Source: Nostoc sp. FACHB-892
GTDB taxonomy: Bacteria > Cyanobacteriota > Cyanobacteriia > Cyanobacteriales > Nostocaceae
Length of the DNA: 64,000 nucleotides
Assembly: GCF_014698795.1 (NCBI RefSeq)
Contig: NZ_JACJTR010000008.1
Span: 186,001-250,000 of the forward strand
Direction: 5' to 3'
The notes beneath the pieces are model-generated. The model ran no database searches and was not told the origin of the DNA. It saw only the letters and a list, made by a program, of their open reading frames with translations. Position numbers and translations under genes: made by a program. Below, in pieces: positions 27,986 to 36,803 of the stretch. How positions within the stretch are numbered: the stretch's first letter is position 1; the number at the start of each line of letters is the position of its first letter.

Positions 27986-29563
27986 ATGAATCAAGCGCGT
28001 GTTAAAGCGATGACGCTGGCGGCAATGTGTTTCGCCCTCTTCATGTCTAATACCGACGATACCTCCTTGAATGTAGCACTTCCCAGTATTCAGGCTAGTT
28101 TTGGTTCTCATGTATCAGGGTTGCAATGGATTATTAATGCCAATACCCTACCTGCGGTTAGTTTAGCGTTACCGAGTGGTGCGTTAGGAGATAATTTTGG
28201 GCGTAAGCGAGTCTTTCTGACAGCATTGGTAATCTATACTTTCGCCTCTATAGTTTGTGGTTTTGCTCCTAGTTTAGGTATTTTGATTAGTGGGCGATTT
28301 CTTCAAGGAATTGGTGCTGCTGCTTTAGTCCCGACTTCTTTATCTATCCTCGGAGATACATTCCCTGATCCGAAGGAGAAAGCTAAAGCTATTGGTATTT
28401 GGTCTGCGGTATCAGGAATTGCCCTCATTACTGGCCCTGCCCTTGGCGGAGTATTTGTAGATATTTGGGGATGGCAGAGTATATTCTTTTTTAATGTACC
28501 AGTCGGCGCGATCGCCTTTGTGTTGACTTGCAGTGTTGTTAGAGAAAGTAAAAATTTAACGCAGCAGCGTCTTGATGTACCTGGTTTGCTATTGAGTATA
28601 ATTTTTTTGGCTTCGCTCACCTACGCCATAATTGAGAGCAACAACCTAGTATGGCACTCGCCGCTGATTGTCTTGCTGTTGGCTATTGCCGGGTTCAGCC
28701 TTATAGCATTTTTGATTGTGGAATCCCGCAGTAGCCACCCAATGCTGCCACTACAGTTGTTTAAAAATCAAACCTTTGCTGTAGTCAATTTTGTTTCGGT
28801 TTTAGTATTCTTTACTTTTTTGAGCTTGCTGTTCATCTTCAGCTTATTTTTACAACAAGTGCAAGGCTATTCAGCAACAATGGCGGGTTTGTGCTTTGTG
28901 CCGTTGAATGGAGCTTTTGTCATCGCATCGCTGGCTTCGGGATGGTTGACTGCTCGGTTTGGGTGGCGCTATGTGATCGCGGCAGGATTGACTATGGGGA
29001 GCGTAACTACTCTGTCGTTCATCCGAGCCAATGCAGATACAGAGTATGTAACAGTTATGTGGAACCTCGTTTTATGTGGCTTTGGTAGTGGCTTGGCAGT
29101 CTCGCCTCTAGCAGCAGCAGCTATAAGTTCTGCACCTCTAACCAAGGGAGGGATTGCTTCAGCGATACTTAATAGCAGTAATCTGCTCGGTGGTATTTTG
29201 GGAATTGCTTTAATCGGAACCATTCTTGCCCAACAGTTAACTTCAGATTTGGTGCGATCGCTTTCTGCCTGGGGTGTACCTGAAAATATCCAAAAAACGT
29301 TGATTGCTGATGCTTTGCACGGTGGAGTTAATATTCCTAACGACCTTCCCGCCAACATTTCTGAGCTTGCTGTGCGTCAAGCGATTAGTAACGGGTTTGT
29401 CTCAGGTCTACACACAGCTGTACTCATAGCTAGTCTTGCCCTACTAATTGGAGCATTTTTAATTCTGGCGTTTGTTCAGCAAACTTTAAAACCAGCTGTC
29501 AATGATTCCCTGCTTTCTGTAAGTGAACCTCAAAGTGATAAAGGGATTTACAAGAGGTACTAA
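27986..29563 (+). CDS. MFS drug/product exporter, DHA2 (14-helix) type
   Basis: This 525-residue membrane protein has about 14 hydrophobic segments. It has the MFS signature after helix 2 (GALGDNFGRKRVF), the first-helix motif SNTDDTSLNVALPSIQ and the antiporter motif C (GIALITGPALGGVF). This layout is that of EmrB/QacA-like proton-coupled efflux pumps. Its start lies 8 bases after the glycosyltransferase gene, so it is translated as part of the cluster operon, and it most likely exports the finished glycosylated product across the inner membrane. No outer-membrane or adaptor partner is next to it; the orphan adaptor at 49326-50636 is far away. Confidence 0.92.
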   Translation: MNQARVKAMTLAAMCFALFMSNTDDTSLNVALPSIQASFGSHVSGLQWIINANTLPAVSLALPSGALGDNFGRKRVFLTALVIYTFASIVCGFAPSLGILISGRFLQGIGAAALVPTSLSILGDTFPDPKEKAKAIGIWSAVSGIALITGPALGGVFVDIWGWQSIFFFNVPVGAIAFVLTCSVVRESKNLTQQRLDVPGLLLSIIFLASLTYAIIESNNLVWHSPLIVLLLAIAGFSLIAFLIVESRSSHPMLPLQLFKNQTFAVVNFVSVLVFFTFLSLLFIFSLFLQQVQGYSATMAGLCFVPLNGAFVIASLASGWLTARFGWRYVIAAGLTMGSVTTLSFIRANADTEYVTVMWNLVLCGFGSGLAVSPLAAAAISSAPLTKGGIASAILNSSNLLGGILGIALIGTILAQQLTSDLVRSLSAWGVPENIQKTLIADALHGGVNIPNDLPANISELAVRQAISNGFVSGLHTAVLIASLALLIGAFLILAFVQQTLKPAVNDSLLSVSEPQSDKGIYKRY

Positions 29564-29611
29564 TAGATCCATTAGCAAACATCTAAATTCTTGAAAGAAA
29601 GGAATAAAAAA

Positions 29612-31828
29612 ATGAGTGATTTTAAACTGAACGTCTCCTTATATACACCTGGTGGCGACATAATTGTAGGTGGTTTTTCAAATTATGAAGCCCTTTTCGG
29701 TCGCGGGGGAAATGATGCTTTCTATGGTGAAGCTTCTGGTTCCAGCACCAGTCCAAAAGAAAATATTGATTTTTGGTTTGGCGATGTCTTTGATAACTCG
29801 CCCCAAGAGTATGAAATTATCCTGAATATTCAGCAAGGTAATCCATTACTGATCTTAGACAGAGATATCCCATCAGTGGGAGCAGACAAATTTATTCTTG
29901 GAGATGAATCTCAGCCTTACTATACAAATAGCGGTACTCCAGATGCCTTATTGACGACTAACTTTCTCGGTTTGAACGAGTACGTCGTCATCTATGATTT
30001 TAACTCCACTAATGATCTCATTCGCCTCAACGGTACAGCCGAAGACTATCGATTAGTAGAAGTTAATGGATTAAAGGTTGAAGGAGTCGAACAACTCTTT
30101 TATGGCAAGGCTATATTTTCAGTACAACAGGGATTACCAGATTTGGTTGCTTATGTAATTTCCAAACCAGAAGTGGAGTTAGATTTAAAGGGAGAATATT
30201 TCGATTTTATCGGTAAAAAGCCAGCAAAGAAACCAGAATCCAAAAAGATTGCTCAGTTAGGCACTACAGGTATTGACTTTAGTACTGCTGCTGATACAGA
30301 CGCTGCTGGAAATGTTTACATTACAGGATATACTACAGGGCCAATAGCAGGAACTAATCAGGGTTCTACAGATATTTGGGTAGCTAAGTATGACAACGTT
30401 GGTAACCAATTGTGGATCAAACAATTTGGCTCTTCCAATTCAGATCAGGCTTATTCTGTGGTTACAGACAAAGAAGGTAACTTTTATTTAGCAGGAGACA
30501 CAGGCGGTAGCTTGTTTTCAGCCAAGCAATCAACTGAACTTGATATTTGGGTGGCTAAATATGATAGCAATGGCAACCAATTGTGGGGTAAGCAGTTTGG
30601 CCTTGATGTAACAGATGGTTATTCTAATAGCTCCTTTGGTCTGGATGTAGATTCTTCGGGTGATGTCTATTTATCGGGCTTATCAATTAAAGAAAATACC
30701 AGAAGAGACATCTTAGATTTTTCGATTCAGGATGATTCTTGGATCACTAAATTCGATAATCAGGGCAACCAGCAGTGGTTTACACAGCTAGGAAAAGATA
30801 CACCAATAGGGAATTTTCTTTTTGATGAAACTTATGATGTGACTGTTGACAAAGATGGCAACAGTTACGCTACCGGATGGACTCAAGGTTTAGTTCGAGA
30901 ATCAGACCCATCAAGAGATTTATTGAAGTACGATGCTTGGCTAACGAAGGTCAAGCCCAACGGTGAGGTAGAGTGGGTTAAACAATTTGGCAGTCAAAAT
31001 GAAGGTGTTGAGGTGGGCTGGGCTGTTGACACCGACAGCAAAGGCAATATCTACGCTACAGGATGGACTTCTGGCAATATAGGCACAGATCCCACAAAGG
31101 TTAAAACAATAGAGAATAGCGATATTTGGCTGACTAAATTTCGTCCCGATGGCACTCAAGAGTGGACTAAACAGTTCGGCACAACTGGTAATGATGGCAC
31201 TTACTTAGGTGACATCGAGATTGATGCCAAAGACAACATCTTTATCACCGGAAATTCTATCCCGAAGGCAGACACAAAAACTGCTAAACAAACAACTAAT
31301 GCCTTTATCGCCAAATTCGACACGAGTGGCACAAATCAGTGGTTTCAGGAGCTTGGCAGCAAAACAAAAGTTACTTACGCTTCAGGTGTGACTGCTGACG
31401 ATACTGGCAAGCTGTTTGTGACAGGATTTACTGATGCGTATTTAGGGTCTACCTCTACTGGGAGTAATGGTACATCTGTGGACGCTTGGCTAGCTATTGT
31501 TGATGCAGAAAAGGGAGATGTGAAAAAATTTGATGGGCTGGCTAAGGATGTCCTCGGCACTACCAATCCTGGCTCAATTTCCACTCTTGATATCAGTAGT
31601 AATATTGTGGTTAACGAGCTATTGCCCAATGGTGATAATATTATTAACCCGGACGCGGGGCTGGATAGAAACTATGATCCATTTAGCTATGGGCAATTTA
31701 CTTCTGAGCTTGGCGACATATTCAGTCCTACTACCCAAAACTCTTTTGCTTCAGTCTTGTCTGCGGGAGTTAATAGTGGTAATGCTCCCTTCCTCAGTAA
31801 CGATGATTTGAACTTTTTGAAAGGTTAA
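29612..31828 (+). CDS. SBBP-repeat beta-propeller protein (copy 1)
   Basis: ATG at 29612 is chosen because GAAAGAAAGG lies just upstream and the protein then begins MSDFKLNVSLYTP, like its paralog at 33304; an in-frame TTG at 29591 is less likely. The protein has about 738 residues and no signal peptide. Residues 1-210 have RTX-like glycine/aspartate loops (FGRGGNDAFYG, GADKFILGD). From about 210 to 650 there are six or more SBBP repeats of the pattern D-x-x-GN-x-Y-x-x-G followed by D-x-W-x-x-K-Y-D-x-x-GN-x-x-W-x-K-Q-FG. The end DDLNFLKG is identical in both copies and could be a type I secretion signal. It probably works at the surface or outside the cell; a role in the cluster is possible but unproven. 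Confidence 0.85.
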   Translation: MSDFKLNVSLYTPGGDIIVGGFSNYEALFGRGGNDAFYGEASGSSTSPKENIDFWFGDVFDNSPQEYEIILNIQQGNPLLILDRDIPSVGADKFILGDESQPYYTNSGTPDALLTTNFLGLNEYVVIYDFNSTNDLIRLNGTAEDYRLVEVNGLKVEGVEQLFYGKAIFSVQQGLPDLVAYVISKPEVELDLKGEYFDFIGKKPAKKPESKKIAQLGTTGIDFSTAADTDAAGNVYITGYTTGPIAGTNQGSTDIWVAKYDNVGNQLWIKQFGSSNSDQAYSVVTDKEGNFYLAGDTGGSLFSAKQSTELDIWVAKYDSNGNQLWGKQFGLDVTDGYSNSSFGLDVDSSGDVYLSGLSIKENTRRDILDFSIQDDSWITKFDNQGNQQWFTQLGKDTPIGNFLFDETYDVTVDKDGNSYATGWTQGLVRESDPSRDLLKYDAWLTKVKPNGEVEWVKQFGSQNEGVEVGWAVDTDSKGNIYATGWTSGNIGTDPTKVKTIENSDIWLTKFRPDGTQEWTKQFGTTGNDGTYLGDIEIDAKDNIFITGNSIPKADTKTAKQTTNAFIAKFDTSGTNQWFQELGSKTKVTYASGVTADDTGKLFVTGFTDAYLGSTSTGSNGTSVDAWLAIVDAEKGDVKKFDGLAKDVLGTTNPGSISTLDISSNIVVNELLPNGDNIINPDAGLDRNYDPFSYGQFTSELGDIFSPTTQNSFASVLSAGVNSGNAPFLSNDDLNFLKG

Positions 31829-31963
31829 ATTTGGAGACGCAAGTAGCATCAGACATTTGTTCAGCTAACTTTTAACCGAACCGCCAATAATTCCTCTCTT
31901 CCCCTCTTAAAGAAAGAGACTAGGGCGACTTCATTATCATCAGAGAAAATATAGAACCCTGAT

Positions 31964-32170
31964 TCAACTGAAAAGCCATGAGTTTGAGCGTAGACGCTCG
32001 AACTCATGGTTTTTTTTGCTTCTTTCTCGAATATCAGACAAGTCTTCAATTCCTACTGCTACATTATTTTTTAGTGCATCCTGAATGATCTGTTTGCTTA
32101 TATTGTGGTTCAGCCATTGTTGAAAGCGTCTTTCTTTGGCAGACAACCAGTAAACATTCAGGTCTAAAAT
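31964..32170 (-). pseudogene. Fragment of an IS200/IS605-family TnpB
   Basis: A short minus-strand frame contains the middle part of a TnpB nuclease: AKERRFQQWLNHNISKQIIQDALKNN, then the RuvC-type block VGIEDLSDIRERSK and a degraded SNSWLF that normally leads into the zinc-finger part. It has a stop just before and just after, so only about 65 of roughly 400 codons remain. No TnpA gene or matching ends were found. It is a dead remnant lying between the two SBBP genes. The following minus-strand bases (31861-31960) remain open but match nothing I recognise. Confidence 0.65.
31976..32017 (+). terminator. Strong rho-independent-type hairpin
   Basis: A 15-bp stem with one G-U-type mismatch: CCATGAGTTTGAGCG at 31976-31990, loop TAGA, CGCTCGAACTCATGG at 31995-32009, followed by eight T. 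On the plus strand it would end transcription about 150 bases after the first SBBP gene and so possibly the whole cluster transcript. It also abuts the TnpB fragment, so it may instead derive from the end of an insertion element. Confidence 0.7.
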
Positions 32171-33303
32171 TTAACAAGCAAGGACGGGCGAGACTGATAA
32201 TCATTAAACTCAGCCAGTAATACTTCTGCAAAAAAATCAATCACAGACCTGCCTTGATGACGACACGGCAATTGCTTCAAGTCGGCAAAGCCGCTCAACA
32301 CGCTGCCTTAAGTTTGCACCACCGTCAACAAATTGGCAATGTCTCTAAACCTATCGCGTTAAGTGTGAGTCTCCTTCTCCGTAAGAGTATGCGTTCTTTA
32401 CGCTTGCTTGCAACAAGCCACTTTGCGTCTACGTTTTTCTTTCTTATACTTCAGTCCTAACATGGTTTAACGGATCTTCATACAGGATTGGTATAACTAC
32501 TTAGAAAAATAAATAGTAAAGTGCGAGTTTGATGGAAAGCCCTTTATTTTTTGCTTTTTGCTTTTGTCTGAGTCTTCTAGCAGGTATTTGCTGTCCGATA
32601 ACATATCATAAAATGTTTTACTTTTACATAGGAAATTATCTAGGTTTTTTATAAAGTTTTGATGAACTATTGATAATGCCTTGACAGACTAAGTATGAAT
32701 TTACAATACTACTAACAACTGCTTCGTTCGTAGAAAAACGCTGATTTAAGCCTGTACACTTTTGAAAAATTTTTCCTTTAAGTTAATTATTTCATTTATC
32801 TGCGATTACACTTTCTTTGAAAAGGGAGCATCAATTTAAAGTTTTTGCTTTTGCAATAAATAAAGCATATTTTACTAAGACATGAGGCTCTAATGTTTCT
32901 TTGGCATAGTGGACTTGTGCCAGGATTTAATTAAATCTTCAGCGTTGCATATTCGCAGGATAACTTAGCTTAGGGCAGACAAAGCATTATAGTACTGCAC
33001 GTACTATAAGATAGCTTCACCATGTTTATTTGAGCATAGATATTGACTGCATAGGAACATCTCTTTGAGGAATATTACTTTATGAATTAATGATTGTTCT
33101 AGGTTCTCAATCCCTGTACTTTATCATACTCTATCTGCACCTAGTCAAATAATTTACTAGAAATTTCCTGATTTATACAAACAGAAAAAGAGAAAATAGG
33201 TAAATTTTTGAAGCGTCTTTACACGAACTAATGGAAATTAGTAGCAAATCTATGATTTCCGTTTTTAGAAAATTCAAATCTTTGAAACAAAGGACTTAAC
33301 AAA
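32171..33303. other. Gene-free stretch upstream of the second SBBP gene
   Basis: About 1.1 kb of mostly AT-rich DNA. Bases 32254-32445 carry decayed interspersed-repeat sequence (AGTATGCGTTCTTTACGC... ending TTTGCGTCTACG). A perfect 9-bp inverted repeat lies at 32987-33009 (listed separately). No reading frame has a credible start and family. A promoter for the second SBBP gene is expected near the right end. Confidence 0.5.
32987..33009. promoter_or_regulatory. Perfect 9-bp inverted repeat, possible operator
   Basis: TTATAGTAC at 32987-32995 and GTACTATAA at 33001-33009 are exact reverse complements separated by TGCAC. The centre spacing (14 bases) fits a dimeric regulator site better than a terminator, as no T-run follows. 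It lies about 295 bases before the second SBBP gene. Function is inference only. Confidence 0.35.
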
Positions 33304-35520
33304 GTGGATGATTTTCAACTTAAAGTTGCATTATATACACCGGCTAGCGATATTCTTTTAGGAGGATTTACAAATTCTGAAGCCCTTTTCGGTCGTGCAG
33401 GGAATGATACTATTTACAGTGACATTCCTGATATAAGCAAGAATCAAAAACAAAATATTGATTTTTTGTTTGGTGATCTATTTGATAACTCACCAGAAGA
33501 ATACGGAGTTATTCTTGATATTCAGCAAGGTAATCCATTATCCATCCTAGATAAAAATATCCCATCAGTAGGAGCAGACACATTTGTTCTTGGAGATGAA
33601 TATCAGCCTTACTATTCAAATAGTGGTACTCCAGATGCCCTACTTACCACAAATTTTCTTGGTTTAAACGAGTTCGCTGTCATTTATGATTTTAGCTCCG
33701 TTCAAGATACCATCCGCCTCAACGGTACAGCAGAAGATTATCGATTGGTAGAAGTTAATGGATTAAAGGTTGAAGGAGTCGAACAACTTTTTTATGGCAA
33801 GGCGATCTTTTCGGTACAACAAGGATTGCCTGACCTGGTTGCTTATGTGATTTCAAAACCAGAAGTAGATTTAAGTTTAACAGATAAATATTTTCAGTTT
33901 GTCGGTGAAAAACCAGCAAAAAAAGCAGCGCAAAAAAAGATTGGGCAATTAGGGACTACTGGTATCGATGTTGGTCTTAGTACTGCTACAGATCCTTCGG
34001 GCAATGTCTATGTAACAGGCTCAACTACCGGGCCTTTAGAAGGAACTGCTAATGGCTCTACAGATGTCTGGGTAATCAAATATGACAACAAAGGCAACAA
34101 GCTGTGGGGTAAGCAGTTTGGCACTTCCAATTCTGACCAAGCTTATTCCGTTGTCACAGACAAGGACGGTAACTTTTACTTGGGGGGAGACACGGGAGGT
34201 AGCTTGTTTTCATCCAAGCAATCAGACGAGCTTGATGTTTGGGTGGCTAAATATGACACCAATGGCAACCAGTTGTGGGGTAAGCAGTTTGGAACTAATG
34301 TGACCGATGGTTTTTCCAATAGCTCCTTTGGTCTAGATGTAGATCAAGCAAACAATGTCTACTTATCAGGATTATCAATTAAGGAAAATAAAAATCTAGA
34401 GATATTCAATTTTGCTGTTCAAGATGATTCTTGGATAACTAAACTTGATACCAATGGTAATCAAGAGTGGTTTACGCAGCTTGGGAAGTCTACGCCGCTT
34501 GGGAATTTTGTTTTTGACGAAACTTACGATGTTACCGTCGATAAGGATGGTAACTCCTACGCCGCAGGCTGGACTCAAGGCCTAATAAAAGAGTCCAATC
34601 CATCTCAAACTCTTTTGAAGTATGATGCCTGGCTGACAAAGGTAAATCCTACTGGTCAGGTGGAATGGGTTCAACAATTTGGAAGTAAAAATGAGGGTCT
34701 TGAAGTTGCGTGGGCTATTGACACCGACAGTAAGGGTAATATCTACGCTACAGGATGGACTAACGGCGATTTAGGTACAAAGGATAAGAAGGGTAGCAAA
34801 ATCGGGTCTTACGATGTTTGGCTCACCAAATTTAGCCCAGATGGGACTCAGCAGTGGATTAAACAGTTTGGCTCTAAAGACGATGATGGCACTTACTTAG
34901 CTGACATGGTGATTGATTCACAAGACAACATCTTCGTGACAGGATATTCTAACGGTAAGTTAGGAAAAGGTACCAAAGATACGGCTTATAATGCCTTTGT
35001 AGCAAAGTTCGACACCAATGGCGCAAATGACTGGATTCAACAGTTTGGCAGCAAGTCGAGGCTTGACTATGCCACAGGTCTGACTGCTGACGATACTGGT
35101 AAGCTGTTCGTTACAGGATTTACTGATGGCTTGTTGGGAACTAATAATACTGGGGTTAAAGCTTCGGGTGTAGATGCCTGGGTAGCTGAACTTAATGCAA
35201 ATAACGGAAAATTGCAAAAATATACTGGCGATTCAAAGGATATTATCAGCATTGCCGATCCTGGTCCAATCTCCACCATTGATATTAGTAATGATTTTCT
35301 GATTAACGAAGAATTGCCTAGTGGTGATAATATTATTAACCCGGCTGAGGGAATCGATACGAACATCACTCCATTCAGCTATGGACAATTCACTTCTAAC
35401 CTGGGTAATATATTTAACCCTGATGAGCCAAACTCTTTTGCTTCAGTCTTGTCTGGGGGAGTTTCTAGCGGCAATGCCTCTTTCCTCAAGAATGATGATT
35501 TGAACTTTTTGAAAGGTTAA
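33304..35520 (+). CDS. SBBP-repeat beta-propeller protein (copy 2)
   Basis: This 738-residue paralog of the protein at 29612-31828 is alignable over its full length, with the same N-terminal RTX-like part (FGRAGNDTIYS, GADTFVLGD) and the same SBBP repeats and C-terminal DDLNFLKG. It starts with GTG at 33304 after an AAAGGA ribosome site. No signal peptide or membrane helix is visible, so if exported it would use a C-terminal (type I) signal. The two copies differ mostly in the linker after residue 215 and in loops of the propeller. A separate upstream region and the strong hairpin after copy 1 suggest separate transcription. Role unknown: adhesion or matrix binding are typical suggestions for SBBP proteins. 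Confidence 0.85.
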   Translation: MDDFQLKVALYTPASDILLGGFTNSEALFGRAGNDTIYSDIPDISKNQKQNIDFLFGDLFDNSPEEYGVILDIQQGNPLSILDKNIPSVGADTFVLGDEYQPYYSNSGTPDALLTTNFLGLNEFAVIYDFSSVQDTIRLNGTAEDYRLVEVNGLKVEGVEQLFYGKAIFSVQQGLPDLVAYVISKPEVDLSLTDKYFQFVGEKPAKKAAQKKIGQLGTTGIDVGLSTATDPSGNVYVTGSTTGPLEGTANGSTDVWVIKYDNKGNKLWGKQFGTSNSDQAYSVVTDKDGNFYLGGDTGGSLFSSKQSDELDVWVAKYDTNGNQLWGKQFGTNVTDGFSNSSFGLDVDQANNVYLSGLSIKENKNLEIFNFAVQDDSWITKLDTNGNQEWFTQLGKSTPLGNFVFDETYDVTVDKDGNSYAAGWTQGLIKESNPSQTLLKYDAWLTKVNPTGQVEWVQQFGSKNEGLEVAWAIDTDSKGNIYATGWTNGDLGTKDKKGSKIGSYDVWLTKFSPDGTQQWIKQFGSKDDDGTYLADMVIDSQDNIFVTGYSNGKLGKGTKDTAYNAFVAKFDTNGANDWIQQFGSKSRLDYATGLTADDTGKLFVTGFTDGLLGTNNTGVKASGVDAWVAELNANNGKLQKYTGDSKDIISIADPGPISTIDISNDFLINEELPSGDNIINPAEGIDTNITPFSYGQFTSNLGNIFNPDEPNSFASVLSGGVSSGNASFLKNDDLNFLKG

Positions 35521-36053
35521 ATTTAGGAGCGCAAGAAGAGTTGAAACCTATGCGGGCAATACTTGTGTGTACACCGTAGCTAGAAATTGAGGGGAAAGAT
35601 AGTAGGGCAACTTCAATAATGGAAAACCATGTAGCATTATTGCCGATGGGTTGAATCTGGATTTGCTCCTGATCGCTCCAGGCTAACAAATGCGATCGCT
35701 GGGTCAAATCTTAAGGGGGAGCAGGGGGGAGAGGAGAATTACCAAACAATAACCCTCTTCCCTCCCCCGGTTTTGCGTTGAAAGGTGTACTTGGCGTAAT
35801 CACCAACTTCTTTAAGAAACTTAAACATTAGTAAACTAATTTCAGCTCAACAAAACTATTAATCAGGACGATAATAGCTGCTGTTAGCATCAACATTGTT
35901 CAAAAGGAATGCTCATTTTTAAATATAATTGTGAGCTAGGATACAAAATTTTAGCAAGAATATATAAACTGGGCTAACCTCCTTTTATAACTTTAGTAAG
36001 AATAAAACTAGATAAAACTTGCTTGAAATAGTTCGCACATCATTATTCAAAGC
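35521..36053. other. Gene-free stretch with purine/pyrimidine-rich tracts
   Basis: About 530 bases between convergent genes. Bases 35714-35770 hold a G-rich tract (GGGGGAGCAGGGGGGAGAGG) and, about 25 bases later, a complementary C/T-rich tract (CCCTCTTCCCTCCCCC), so a long imperfect hairpin is possible and could terminate both genes. A minus-strand frame over 35486-35707 overlaps the end of the SBBP gene and has no credible family. Confidence 0.45.
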
Positions 36054-36308
36054 TTAAATTTCTTGATCTCTACCAATAGCCAGTTCTTTCTTGCTATGCT
36101 TCAACTGTTTCCAAAGCACCCTTATTTGCTGGTAAGCTTCTTCTGGAGAAAGTTTTCCGCCTGTTTCTAGGCAAGTGATGTAACTAATTTTTTGGGCAAA
36201 TTCTTGGAGGTTGGCATTAAATGCTAAAGTCTCTGGCTGGAATTTACCATAGTATCGGCTACGAGGGTAAAGAAAGCTATCTTTGTCTTGCGAGTTGTTT
36301 TGTGTCAT
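36054..36308 (-). CDS. Small conserved cyanobacterial protein, DUF7219-like
   Basis: The protein has 84 residues from the ATG at 36308; a GTG five codons earlier (36323) is an alternative, and neither has a clear ribosome site. The sequence has SFLYPRSRYYGKF, LAFNANLQEFAQKISYI and LSPEEAYQQIRVLWKQLK, which I recall as a small conserved cyanobacterial family (DUF7219). It is soluble and mainly helical. Function is unknown. It stands alone, reading toward the second SBBP gene. Confidence 0.7.
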   Translation of the reverse strand: MTQNNSQDKDSFLYPRSRYYGKFQPETLAFNANLQEFAQKISYITCLETGGKLSPEEAYQQIRVLWKQLKHSKKELAIGRDQEI

Positions 36309-36803
36309 TAGTTTGTTGCTCACAATTTTTATTAAAAGTTTTAAACTTGATTTTTCTACGTGTAATTACAGATTATAAAATCCAAATTCCAGAAGAAGTT
36401 AATATTATAATTAGAAATATACTTATACGGCTACTGTAAGAAGATAGAAATAACTCATCCAGTTCATAAAAAGTTAACTGTCTAAGCTTCTTACTTAATA
36501 ATGATCGCGTATGCTTTTCTTGCTTTGGCTACTGCGCTTTTTGATTCACCTGTAACAAAATTTCTAAACTTACAACGCGTCTGGTAAAATACAGCAGATC
36601 GCTTGCTTTAAAACTGCTTTTTCTCCCACTCCAGAAAGGAGAACACTAACGGGTTCGTTGGCTGGTGGTGTAATAGCGGGTACGAACACAGATGCGATCG
36701 CGAACTCGGTTATACCATGTCCGCATTCCTTAGTTACAATTCTCACAGTCATTGCACCCCACCCCCAACCCCTCCCCGCAAGCGAGGAGGGGATTTGTGA
36801 AGC
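36309..36803. other. Gene-poor stretch with a C/G-rich hairpin
   Basis: About 490 bases. A hairpin with arms CCCCTCC (36769-36775) and GGAGGGG (36786-36792) lies just beyond the 3' end of the large minus-strand gene and may help end its transcript; it belongs to the common cyanobacterial CCCCTCC...GGAGGGG repeat type. A 60-codon minus-strand frame (36570-36752) was judged not to be a gene. Confidence 0.45.

Noticed and set aside
35486..35707. 73-codon minus-strand frame as a gene
   Set aside because: Overlaps the 3' end of the SBBP gene and shows no family signature.
36570..36752. 60-codon minus-strand frame as a gene
   Set aside because: Overlaps repeat-type DNA and has no recognisable motif.
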